7,153 nt of DNA from Bacteroidota bacterium (GTDB lineage Bacteria; Bacteroidota; Bacteroidia; Chitinophagales; Saprospiraceae). The DNA lies in assembly GCA_024277695.1 (NCBI GenBank), contig JAJRUR010000100.1, positions 1-7,153 on the forward strand, given 5' to 3'. Made by a program: the position numbers and the translations under genes. Under the pieces are notes generated by a model that saw only the letters and a program-made list of their open reading frames with translations, did not search any database and was not told the origin of the DNA. Within the stretch, counting starts at the first letter, position 1; each line of letters starts with the position of its first letter. Positions 1 through 6,513 of this stretch are shown piece after piece.

Positions 1-21
1 CGTTTCTATCAAGCTATCCAC

Positions 22-82
22 TCAAATAAATATTTTTCAGTACAATCCATAAGCTATTTTTTAAGAAAGTGGATTTATTTGA
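22..82. repeat. Perfect 10-bp AT-rich inverted repeat with 41-bp spacer
   Basis: TCAAATAAAT at 22-31 is the exact reverse complement of ATTTATTTGA at 73-82. The neighbouring ATCCAC at 16-21 is also complementary to GTGGAT at 69-74, so a second, overlapping pairing is possible. The heptamer AAGCTAT occurs directly repeated at 11-17 and 51-57. The arms are AT-rich and nothing shows a transposon end or a known operator, so this could be a regulatory site, the relic of an insertion, or chance in AT-rich DNA. Confidence 0.25.
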
Positions 83-203
83 CCTCAATTCAGTGATTTC
101 AACTACCGAAACTTGAGTTTATTATGTATTAGATACAGCCATTTGGTGTATGAGCTAAGCGGATGGACTCCCGCACAAAGTTTTTAGGTTATAATGCGAT
201 TGG

Positions 204-223
204 CATAATAGTTGTGTATTATG
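204..223 (+). other. AT-rich 7-bp hairpin whose loop can pair downstream
   Basis: CATAATA (204-210) and TATTATG (217-223) are perfect reverse complements around the six-base loop GTTGTG. The loop bases GTTGT (211-215) are complementary to ACAAC at 232-236, and ACAAC can instead pair with a second GTTGT at 251-255, just ahead of the terminator hairpin. Mutually exclusive pairings before a terminator could mark a small RNA or a leader, but each stem is only 5-7 bp and AT-rich, so chance is a serious alternative. I recognise no known riboswitch or RNA family here. Confidence 0.22.
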
Positions 224-260
224 TAAGTACTACAACAATTAGAACCAACCGTTGTAAGAA

Positions 261-292
261 GAAAACGCCCATCCTCTGTGGATGGGCTTTTC
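261..292. terminator. Rho-independent terminator hairpin, probably bidirectional
   Basis: GCCCATCC (267-274) pairs perfectly with GGATGGGC (280-287) around the loop TCTGT. The stem continues as GAAAA (261-265) with TTTTC (288-292) if C266 is bulged out. On the + strand the stem is followed by four T. On the - strand it is followed by a longer pyrimidine-rich run, so it could work in both directions. It lies about 70 bp before the yaaA start and would isolate yaaA from any gene or small RNA to its left. Confidence 0.7.
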
Positions 293-317
293 AGTATGCA
301 GATCTTTTCAGAACTTT

Positions 318-341
318 TTTGCCTCCAAAGAGTTATGTTTC
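318..341 (+). promoter_or_regulatory. Possible yaaA promoter (Bacteroidota type)
   Basis: TATGTTTC at 334-341 matches seven of the eight positions of the Bacteroidota -7 element TAnnTTTG and would place the transcript start roughly 15 bases before the yaaA ATG. The nearest TTTG (318-321), as a -33 element, is only 12 bases upstream instead of about 17-23. The site is therefore imperfect. It is the best candidate in the 70 bp between the terminator hairpin and yaaA. Confidence 0.2.
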
Positions 342-362
342 CGTATCTAAATATATACTTCG

Positions 363-1124
363 ATGTTAGCACTTATTTCTCCTGCTAAGACTTTGGACAT
401 GACTCCAGCGGACTTGGATATATACAGCAGCCCTGCCCTGATGACCAAAAGCGAACAACTGATCAAGGTCTTGTCCAAAAAATCCAAAAAAGATTTGGCT
501 GAACTGATGCATTTGAGCGACAAGCTGGCGCTACTCAACTACCAGCGATATCAAAGTTTTGATCTGCCCTTTACTCCACAGAATGCCAAGCAAGCTTTAT
601 TGGCGTTCAAAGGAGATGTCTATGTAGGGTTAGATGCTCAGACCCTCAACAAAAATGAGCTTAAATTTGCTCAAAAGCATCTGGGTATCCTGTCCGGACT
701 CTACGGCTACTTGAGACCGCTGGACTTGATCCAAGCTTATCGTCTGGAGATGGGTACCAAACTGAAGATAGGTCGCAATAATAATTTATATGCGTTTTGG
801 GGGGACGATATCAAGCGTCAGATCGAAGAGCATCTTAAGACCATAAAGTCCGATACCATCATCAACCTCGCATCCAACGAATATTTTAAAGCGATCCAAG
901 CCAAAGCACTCCAAGCTCGTATCATCGATATAGTATTTAAGGAATATCGAGGCGAGGAACTCAAATTTATTTCTTTTCATGCCAAAAAAGCCAGAGGTCT
1001 TATGAGCCGTTACATCATTAAAAACAGACTCACAGACCCTGAAGCCTTAAAAGGATTTGACTTGGAAAATTATTATTTTGAGGACAAACTGTCCGAAGAG
1101 CATCGATGGGTTTTTGTACGCTGA
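363..1124 (+). CDS. yaaA: Peroxide stress protein YaaA (UPF0246/DUF328 family)
   Basis: This is a complete, 253-residue cytoplasmic protein, close in length to E. coli YaaA (258). It starts with the family's hallmark ISPAKTLD (residues 5-12). Other family blocks are LSGLYGYLRPLDLIQAYRLEMG in the middle, NLASNEYF (168-175) and HAKKARGLMSRY (206-217) near the end. In E. coli, YaaA belongs to the OxyR response; it limits free intracellular iron during hydrogen peroxide stress and so reduces Fenton damage to DNA and proteins. It also has DNA-binding activity. No catalytic reaction is firmly assigned. ATG 363 is the first possible start after an in-frame TAA at 348-350, and no Shine-Dalgarno sequence is visible, as is usual in Bacteroidota. 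The gene appears monocistronic: a terminator hairpin lies upstream and a 257-bp gap containing a GC-rich block lies downstream. I see no recognisable OxyR site. The family call is very secure; the physiological role is transferred from E. coli. Confidence 0.96.
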   Translation: MLALISPAKTLDMTPADLDIYSSPALMTKSEQLIKVLSKKSKKDLAELMHLSDKLALLNYQRYQSFDLPFTPQNAKQALLAFKGDVYVGLDAQTLNKNELKFAQKHLGILSGLYGYLRPLDLIQAYRLEMGTKLKIGRNNNLYAFWGDDIKRQIEEHLKTIKSDTIINLASNEYFKAIQAKALQARIIDIVFKEYRGEELKFISFHAKKARGLMSRYIIKNRLTDPEALKGFDLENYYFEDKLSEEHRWVFVR

Positions 1125-1180
1125 GTGCAGTATCGTATATACTATCCAAAGGGGGGTTAAAAGAAGCTAGTACAGACAGA

Positions 1181-1310
1181 GGGGAACTGCGTGAGGGATA
1201 GTAAGGGCGCGAGGTACGAGCGGTCCGGAGGGAGGAGGCACGACGACCACAGGACGGCAGCCGAAGGCGTACCCCTGAATAGCCCGACCCGAGGCACGAG
1301 GGGCACGCCC
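1181..1310. repeat. GC-rich, foldable intergenic element (REP-like or structured RNA)
   Basis: Ninety of these 130 bases are G or C, in sharp contrast with the AT-rich flanks. Short complementary segments nest inside one another: GCGTG 1189-1193 with CACGC 1304-1308, GGGC 1205-1208 with GCCC 1282-1285, GGTACG 1213-1218 with CGTACC 1268-1273, and GTCC 1223-1226 with GGAC 1252-1255. A small side hairpin CCC 1288-1290 with GGG 1301-1303 is also possible. The purine-rich GCGTGAGGGA opening and the ending with CCCGACCC and GGGGCACGCCC resemble GC-rich intergenic repeats that I recall from many Bacteroidota genomes. That is memory, not a search, and I cannot name the family. No transposase or open reading frame of its own is present. 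It may be an interspersed repeat, a structured RNA, or a transcription end for yaaA, which has no ordinary terminator. Confidence 0.5.
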
Positions 1311-1320
1311 TTAAAATAGA

Positions 1321-1349
1321 TTGCCCTTCGCCTTAGAAAGTTAATTTTT
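1321..1349 (+). promoter_or_regulatory. Candidate promoter of the acylase unit
   Basis: TTG at 1321-1323 is followed after 18 bases by TAATTTTT at 1342-1349, which matches TAnnTTTG at seven of eight positions. This fits the TTG plus TAnnTTTG layout described for Bacteroidota housekeeping promoters. Transcription would begin near 1356, giving a leader of about 25 bases before the GTG start at 1382. It lies just downstream of the GC-rich block. The match is not exact and T-rich runs are common here. Confidence 0.3.
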
Positions 1350-1381
1350 TTTATCTTCACCCCAAATAATACATCACAAAA

Positions 1382-3745
1382 GTGAGAATACTACTCATCA
1401 GTATATTATCGGCCTTAGCACTTTATTTTGGAGGCACTGCACAAGGCAAATTGCCTCCATTGGCTAAGTTTTTTTCTCCAAATGAGGGTTTTTGGCAAAA
1501 TGAAATTAGAGAGTCTACTACAGATTTGAGCATAGATATTCCGGGGTTAAAATCGTCGGTAAAAGTGGTTATGGATAAGAAATTGGTGCCCCATATCTAT
1601 GCTCAAAACCTGCAGGATGCGTATAGAGTTCAGGGATACCTTCACGCTAAGTATCGACTATTTCAGATGGATCTTACGCATCGAGCTACATTGGGTCGGC
1701 TATCGGAAGTATTCGGAAAACGCCTCTTGGATTATGACAAGTCTCAGCGTCGTATTGGTCTTCCTCAAGCAGCAGAACGAGGCTATGCTGTGCTAAAGCA
1801 AGATACTCAAAGTCTTGTACTGTTGCAAGCTTATGCCGATGGTGTCAATTCTTATATAGATCAGTTAAAACCTAGAGATTATCCCATTGAGTTCAAGCTG
1901 TTGTCTTACAAGCCACAGCCGGTTTCTCCTTTTAATACTATTGTAATTACTATTTCGATGGCTCAGGTACTCTCCAGTTGGAATGAAGATATCCCTATCA
2001 CCAACAACTATACACATCTGGGGAGGGAGCTTTTTAATGATTTGTTTCCTCTGTACAATCCTAAGCAGACACCTGTAATCCCAAGGGAAGAGTCGTGGGA
2101 TTTTAGGCCGGTTATAGAGCAGGATACAAGCTATAGCCCTGCTACTACTATAGAAGATCTGTACAAACCACCCTACCCTAAAGGGATCGGGTCCAATAAC
2201 TGGGTAGTTGCACCTAAAAAATCCAAAACCGGCTCAGCCTTACTTGCCAATGATCCCCACCTGAACCTCACGCTTCCATCTATCTGGTACGAAAATCACA
2301 TCTCCACACCTACGACCAATGTATATGGTGTCGTCTTTCCGGGAGCACCGGGAGTCATCATAGGATTTAATGATTCGATCGGCTGGGGTATTACTAATGT
2401 AGGGCAGGATGTCATAGACTGGTACAAAATACATTGGGTGGACAGCACAAAGATGCAGTACTGGATCGATGGCAAAAAGAAGGATGTAGAGCTAAAAGTC
2501 GAAGCCTATGATCTAAAAAAAGCAGGAAGGGTCTTGGATACCATCCGATGGACAGTCTGGGGTCCGGTAATCACTAAAAACGATGTCGATCTAGCTATGA
2601 ATTGGGTGATCCATAATGATATCAAGTCAAGCACTTTTAAGACCTTTTTGATGCTGAATAGTGCCCGTAATTACAAAGAATACAGGGAGGCTTTGAGTAA
2701 TTTTGAGGCTCCTGCTCAAAATATTATTTTTGCAAGCACTTCAGGGGATATAGCCCTATATCCACAGGGCAAATACCCATTGCGCAAGGGTCCGGCTTCG
2801 CGTTTTGTTCAGGATGGATCAACGGCACATCCCCTCCTACACAGATTCATACCTTCTGAACACAATCCCCATTCGGTCAATCCCGCACAAGGATATCTGG
2901 CTTCCGCCAATCAAAGGACGACAGACCGAAGCTATCCGTACTTCTATCTCGGAGGATTTGATCAATATCGAGGACGAATCATCAATCGTTTTCTACGCTC
3001 CAAAGAAAGATTGGATATCGATGACTTTATTCGATTTCAAAATTCTAATTATTCAATTTTTGCCGAAGAGCTCCTCCCTCTCATGCTGGATTACATCGAT
3101 CCGAGTGACTTAAACTCCAAGCAAAGAGCTTTTTATGCAACGCTAAAAGACTGGAATTATAGTTTTGACAAGGATAGTAGAGCAGCGGTACTCTTCGATG
3201 AACTCTATCCGATACTACAGGATGAACTCTGGGATGAATTTGAGGCTATTCCTTTCGGAAAAAAACCCGGCAAGGTGATGACTATAGAAATATTACAAAA
3301 AGATCAACACCCCTTTATAGATCATCTCCAGACTGATAGAAAAGAAAGTGCTAAAGATATTGCCCTGCAGAGTTTTTTGAAAATGGTAGATCACTATGAT
3401 CAAGTCGATGACATCCCCCCTTGGTCTGAGGTCAAAAAAACAAAAATCGCACATTTGGCCAGGCTACCGGGATTTTCAGAATATACGGATACCGGTGGAT
3501 ATGATGAGGCGCTCAATGCGCAGACTACTAAAGCAGGGCCTTCTTGGCGTATGATCTTGGATATGACCCGACCCATCGAAGCTTATGGAGTATATCCGGG
3601 AGGTCAATCCGGTCATCCGGGTAGTTATTATTATACAGATATGCTGGATGAATGGGCATCGGGGAAGTATTTCAAGCTCCATAACAGTCCGAGAGCTGAG
3701 GAAATAGAAAAACTATATAATATACACTTCTCAAATAACAAATAG
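1382..3745 (+). CDS. Penicillin acylase family protein (exported Ntn hydrolase)
   Basis: This is a 787-residue, full-length member of the penicillin amidase family (peptidase S45). These enzymes hydrolyse amide bonds of acylated small molecules such as beta-lactams, N-acyl homoserine lactones or acylated peptides; the substrate here is unknown. Residues 1-22 form a signal peptide or membrane anchor (MRILLISILSALALYF...), placing the enzyme in the periplasm or envelope. The precursor should cut itself between Gly270 and Ser271, making Ser271 the N-terminal nucleophile of the beta chain (motif GSNNWVV). Counted from Ser271, His293 is beta-23 (NDPHL), Asp343 and Asp346 are beta-73 and beta-76 (calcium ligands in the E. 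coli enzyme), and Asn510 is beta-240 (SANQRT, the oxyanion Asn). The closing motif GQSGHPGS is at 741-748. The start is GTG: an in-frame TAA lies at 1367-1369, no ATG or TTG intervenes, and the next Met is residue 65, past the signal peptide. A small membrane protein follows with no gap. NDPHL is closer to the PvdQ and cephalosporin acylase type than to classical penicillin G acylase. Confidence 0.95.
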   Translation: MRILLISILSALALYFGGTAQGKLPPLAKFFSPNEGFWQNEIRESTTDLSIDIPGLKSSVKVVMDKKLVPHIYAQNLQDAYRVQGYLHAKYRLFQMDLTHRATLGRLSEVFGKRLLDYDKSQRRIGLPQAAERGYAVLKQDTQSLVLLQAYADGVNSYIDQLKPRDYPIEFKLLSYKPQPVSPFNTIVITISMAQVLSSWNEDIPITNNYTHLGRELFNDLFPLYNPKQTPVIPREESWDFRPVIEQDTSYSPATTIEDLYKPPYPKGIGSNNWVVAPKKSKTGSALLANDPHLNLTLPSIWYENHISTPTTNVYGVVFPGAPGVIIGFNDSIGWGITNVGQDVIDWYKIHWVDSTKMQYWIDGKKKDVELKVEAYDLKKAGRVLDTIRWTVWGPVITKNDVDLAMNWVIHNDIKSSTFKTFLMLNSARNYKEYREALSNFEAPAQNIIFASTSGDIALYPQGKYPLRKGPASRFVQDGSTAHPLLHRFIPSEHNPHSVNPAQGYLASANQRTTDRSYPYFYLGGFDQYRGRIINRFLRSKERLDIDDFIRFQNSNYSIFAEELLPLMLDYIDPSDLNSKQRAFYATLKDWNYSFDKDSRAAVLFDELYPILQDELWDEFEAIPFGKKPGKVMTIEILQKDQHPFIDHLQTDRKESAKDIALQSFLKMVDHYDQVDDIPPWSEVKKTKIAHLARLPGFSEYTDTGGYDEALNAQTTKAGPSWRMILDMTRPIEAYGVYPGGQSGHPGSYYYTDMLDEWASGKYFKLHNSPRAEEIEKLYNIHFSNNK

Positions 3746-4132
3746 ATGTCCTTTAGATCCATTTTGACGATAGCGATTCTTATTCTTGCTCTAATTGCAG
3801 CAGGGAGTTATTTTCCTTGGTGGGTGATTTTTTTTGTTCCATTACTCTTTGGGTTGCTCTTGGATACAGTATCTCCCAGAAATACGAGCCGGATAGCAGC
3901 TCTAGCCGGTTTCGTAGCTTGGGCAGGGTGGAGTTGGTATTTGGCATATAGCAATGATTTTCGTCTGACCCAACGTATCGCGGTACTCTTTGGAGATACA
4001 GAACCCTTATTGCTCCTATTGATATGCGGCGTAATGGGCGCTTTTTATGCAGCTTTAGGCGCATATCTTGGACGCTTGATCCGACTCCGATTTTGGAAGA
4101 CCACATCCCAAAACAACCTTGTCAAAAAGTGA
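3746..4132 (+). CDS. Small four-helix integral membrane protein of unknown function
   Basis: This 128-residue protein has four likely membrane segments at about residues 5-22, 24-41, 49-67 and 87-109. A basic C-terminal tail (RLIRLRFWKTTSQNNLVKK) should lie on the cytoplasmic side by the positive-inside rule. I do not recognise a named family and see no catalytic motif. ATG 3746 directly follows the TAG stop (3743-3745) of the acylase gene, so the two are almost certainly co-transcribed and translation may be coupled. A helper or membrane-anchoring role for the acylase is possible but rests only on position. The stop codon is 13 bp from the end of the convergent FG-GAP gene, and no clear terminator hairpin lies between them. 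Low-complexity hydrophobic composition alone could explain the look of the sequence, but the abutting start and clean helix pattern favour a real gene. Confidence 0.82.
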   Translation: MSFRSILTIAILILALIAAGSYFPWWVIFFVPLLFGLLLDTVSPRNTSRIAALAGFVAWAGWSWYLAYSNDFRLTQRIAVLFGDTEPLLLLLICGVMGAFYAALGAYLGRLIRLRFWKTTSQNNLVKK

Positions 4133-4145
4133 ACTGTTTTCTAAA

Positions 4146-6467
4146 TCACCACCTAATAAAACGAAGCGTCATCCGTTGACCATATACCTGAAATCGTATA
4201 AAATAGATAGTTGATTGGAGATCTTGGATCGAAATATCTTGATTTGTATTTATAGTGCCCTTTTTAATTATTCGACCGGAGATATCGGTGATTTCATATG
4301 GGAAGTGCATTTGGCGGTCTGAAAGAATCCGAATGTTTGTATTCGCCGGATTGGGACTCAATGTCAGCTTTGGTGCATTTTCGATTTGTTTGGTTGCAAC
4401 TAATGCATCGATATTCATTTGCGTATGATAGATCATCAATCCTCCGGATAGATTTCCGGTGATCAACTCTAACCGACCGTCATCATCCAAGTCCCAAAGC
4501 AATGGTTGAGCGCGATCACCTACATCGATCCGGCCCAAAAAGTCATCGTGCAGCTCAAAGGCTCCATTCAATGTCTGTCGTATGTTTTTATATAGCCGTA
4601 TCGTACCGTTCTTTGTACCGACTAGGAGTGCCAAATCCCCTCCTTGTTCTATAAATTGCGGAGAAGCATAGCCTTTGTTGGTCGATCTGATATCGCGGGT
4701 ATTTACCCTGCCAAAACAGGGATCATTCGGCGCTTGGTTTACATTGGACTCAAACATCGGCTCGGTAGTACTACCGATATTTTTATAAAAGTTGAGATGA
4801 CTACACTTGATGGGGAGATTGGGGTCATTATTGCCGTTGCTCTCACCTATGACCAAATCTTTTAGTCCGTCTCCATCGATATCAACAATAGTAGGGTTGG
4901 CGAGGCTTCCAACATCTATTCCCATATAATTCATTACAGGCTCTTTGAATTGCATTACATTGCCTACACCGGCTATATTTTCAAAATAAATCAATTTGCC
5001 GGATTGATTACCTATGAGCAAGTCTTGGTCGCCATCCCCATCCAGGTCCCCTAAGTCCGGTGTCAGGTAAAAATTAGTACTACCGTACAAATCTTTAAAG
5101 CCCAACCAATCATCCGTCACCAGTTGGAAGAAGGGTTGCTCAGAAGTACCTGTATTCTGAAATAAATAGAGCTGTCCTCCATTCCGACCTTCAGAATTGA
5201 TGCGGCCATAGACTCCGACGAGGATATCCCAAAGACCGTCTGCATTATAATCTACTATAGCGGGGTGAGATCCTTGAGATAAATCGATCATATCTTCTGT
5301 AAGGAAATCGCGCGACATGAGTTGCGGCGCTGAATGCCCTGCTGTGCCCTGATCCAAATACAAGTGCGCTACCTGAACATTCTCTGTATTCAGATATTCA
5401 TTTGGAGCTGCAATGATATCTTGCAAACCATCGTTATTGACATCCAAGACAAATGTCGAAATAAAAGTGCGTATATTGATAGCTTGGTCATCTGCAGGAA
5501 AGTTCATCTCAACAGCTGTCATATAGGCTTTTTGCGGAGTACCGGTATTGCGCAAAAAAGTGATGTGGTCATTAGCTATATCACCCACGAGAAGATCGTA
5601 CAGTTGATCTTGATCTCTGTCATACAAGCTGATGCTCGAACCCGTATGTCGAGTAGTAATGACATCCTCTCCGTTAAATAACTCATAACAATTGTCCGGA
5701 TCAGAACTCAGCAGCACTTGGGCATCTTCTGTCCCAACCTCAAAAAATTTGCCCCAACAACGATCCGTGCGTTTAAATACCAATTGGTCTAGCGATAAGC
5801 CTCGCTCTACAGACATGTTTTGGAAATACTCCACATAACTACCGCCTCCATCAAAATCCAAAATATCCAAATCACCGTCGCCATCAATATCTTCAATAGC
5901 CGGTTTATCACCCGATAGTACCTCCAACTGCCGCATACTAAAATCTTCCGCTTCAAAATATACTACATTGAAAGGGCCTTGGTCTAGCTCAACCAATTTC
6001 CAATTGAGCTGCTGTCCATCCCAACTTCCTTTATAAAATTGAATACCGAATAGGATCGGAATCGAGTCACTTGTAACGATGTCAGGTACTCCATCAGCAT
6101 TATAATCGCGAATCATCGCCCAATCGTTGAGTCTTGGGAACAGTCCTTCGTATTGAGGTGCATGTGTATAAAAAGGGTAGCTATCTTCGGTGCGCAGATA
6201 AGTGATCACCCGATCTCCTACCCTATCGAATATAAATAAGTCCATCACACCATCCATATTGAGATCAATTTCTGAAAACTGCGGTGAATTGAGGCCTCCG
6301 GCATAAGGGCTTCGGAGTTGATGATCTGTTTGAAATTTTATACTAGAAGCCGGAACAAAAGGCTGAGCAGCAAGAGTATACGTCAAAAGGCTCAAGCAAA
6401 ATAACAAGAGTACTACACTATACATCGATATGTAGCGACAACAAAAGGAAGGGAAAGCATGATTCAT
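4146..6467 (-). CDS. Secreted FG-GAP/VCBS repeat protein with T9SS type A sorting domain
   Basis: This is a 773-residue protein counted from ATG 6467. A signal peptide (Arg11, then the hydrophobic stretch MYSVVLLLFCLSLL, cleavage near TLAAQ at 31-35) exports it through Sec. Nine Asp-rich calcium loops of the FG-GAP/VCBS type follow, at about residues 68-76, 121-129, 193-201, 283-291, 342-350, 406-414, 474-482, 529-537 and 659-667 (for example DIDGDGDLD and DLDGDGDQD). Several are followed by strands such as LYLFQNTGT and LIYFENIAG, which suggests one or two beta-propellers. The last about 70 residues form a T9SS sorting domain: PNPAN at 705-709, then EITDISGRIIKKG, then TIYFIRF and the basic end RFIRW. 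The product should therefore cross the outer membrane through T9SS and be released or attached to the surface. No enzyme domain is visible, so adhesion or binding is the likeliest role. The frame opens earlier at TTG 6488, but ATG 6467 gives a standard signal peptide and leaves room for a promoter. Confidence 0.93.
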   Translation of the reverse strand: MNHAFPSFCCRYISMYSVVLLLFCLSLLTYTLAAQPFVPASSIKFQTDHQLRSPYAGGLNSPQFSEIDLNMDGVMDLFIFDRVGDRVITYLRTEDSYPFYTHAPQYEGLFPRLNDWAMIRDYNADGVPDIVTSDSIPILFGIQFYKGSWDGQQLNWKLVELDQGPFNVVYFEAEDFSMRQLEVLSGDKPAIEDIDGDGDLDILDFDGGGSYVEYFQNMSVERGLSLDQLVFKRTDRCWGKFFEVGTEDAQVLLSSDPDNCYELFNGEDVITTRHTGSSISLYDRDQDQLYDLLVGDIANDHITFLRNTGTPQKAYMTAVEMNFPADDQAINIRTFISTFVLDVNNDGLQDIIAAPNEYLNTENVQVAHLYLDQGTAGHSAPQLMSRDFLTEDMIDLSQGSHPAIVDYNADGLWDILVGVYGRINSEGRNGGQLYLFQNTGTSEQPFFQLVTDDWLGFKDLYGSTNFYLTPDLGDLDGDGDQDLLIGNQSGKLIYFENIAGVGNVMQFKEPVMNYMGIDVGSLANPTIVDIDGDGLKDLVIGESNGNNDPNLPIKCSHLNFYKNIGSTTEPMFESNVNQAPNDPCFGRVNTRDIRSTNKGYASPQFIEQGGDLALLVGTKNGTIRLYKNIRQTLNGAFELHDDFLGRIDVGDRAQPLLWDLDDDGRLELITGNLSGGLMIYHTQMNIDALVATKQIENAPKLTLSPNPANTNIRILSDRQMHFPYEITDISGRIIKKGTINTNQDISIQDLQSTIYFIRFQVYGQRMTLRFIRW

Positions 6468-6485
6468 AAATTTGATTATTTTAGC

Positions 6486-6506
6486 CAAAAATATAGAACA
6501 AAAATA
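6486..6506 (-). promoter_or_regulatory. Candidate -7 elements for the FG-GAP gene in a 46-bp divergent spacer
   Basis: Read on the - strand, TATTTTTG occurs twice, at 6506-6499 and 6493-6486, and each copy fits the Bacteroidota -7 element TAnnTTTG exactly. The copy at 6493-6486 would start transcription about a dozen bases before ATG 6467 and overlaps the alternative TTG start, which argues against that start. No good -33 TTTG lies at the expected distance, which would fall inside the divergent antiporter gene. A + strand promoter for that gene is even less clear: TTTG at 6471-6474 lies 17 bases before TATAGAAC, a poor -7 match. Confidence 0.3.
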
Positions 6507-6513
6507 GAATAAT

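Larger units (their letters stand above)
1..362. other. Gene-free leading region upstream of yaaA
   Basis: No coding region in this stretch can be supported. Two forward frames are open at the left edge and end at TGA 94-96 and TAA 50-52. Either could be the tail of a gene lying outside the window, but 31 and 16 codons are too few to judge. A 68-codon open frame (163-369) runs through the terminator hairpin into yaaA and has no recognisable protein character. What the stretch does hold is an inverted repeat (22-31 with 73-82), an AT-rich hairpin (204-223), a GC-rich terminator-like hairpin (267-287) and the presumed yaaA promoter between about 293 and 362. Confidence 0.6.

Noticed and set aside
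1..96. C-terminal tail of an upstream gene entering from the left edge
   Set aside because: Two forward frames are open (stops at 50-52 and 94-96), but both are too short to recognise and nothing favours either.
163..369. A 68-codon open frame on the + strand ahead of yaaA
   Set aside because: It reads through a strong terminator hairpin and overlaps the yaaA start, with no recognisable protein features.
1129..1143. Small hairpin AGTAT/ATACT just after the yaaA stop as a terminator
   Set aside because: The stem is only 5 bp and AT-rich, and no T run follows. It would not be a convincing terminator.
1157..1360. A 67-codon open frame on the - strand across the GC-rich block
   Set aside because: It lies wholly over the GC-rich element and its flanks. 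Its composition (Leu, Ser, Pro, Arg) is what translation of such GC-rich repeats gives, and it has no domain or signal. I take it as a by-product of the repeat.
2805..3113. A 102-codon open frame in another frame of the acylase gene
   Set aside because: It overlaps the acylase region that carries the catalytic Asn510 and has no features of its own.
3780..4106. A 108-codon open frame antisense to the small membrane protein
   Set aside because: The + strand frame gives a clean four-helix protein that starts on the base after the acylase stop; the antisense product is basic and featureless.
4129..4149. GTGA/TCAC pairing between the convergent genes as a shared terminator
   Set aside because: Four base pairs around a 13-base loop are too weak to support a call.
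5334..5681. A 115-codon open frame antisense within the FG-GAP gene
   Set aside because: The opposite frame encodes well-conserved calcium loops across the same bases, so this is a shadow.
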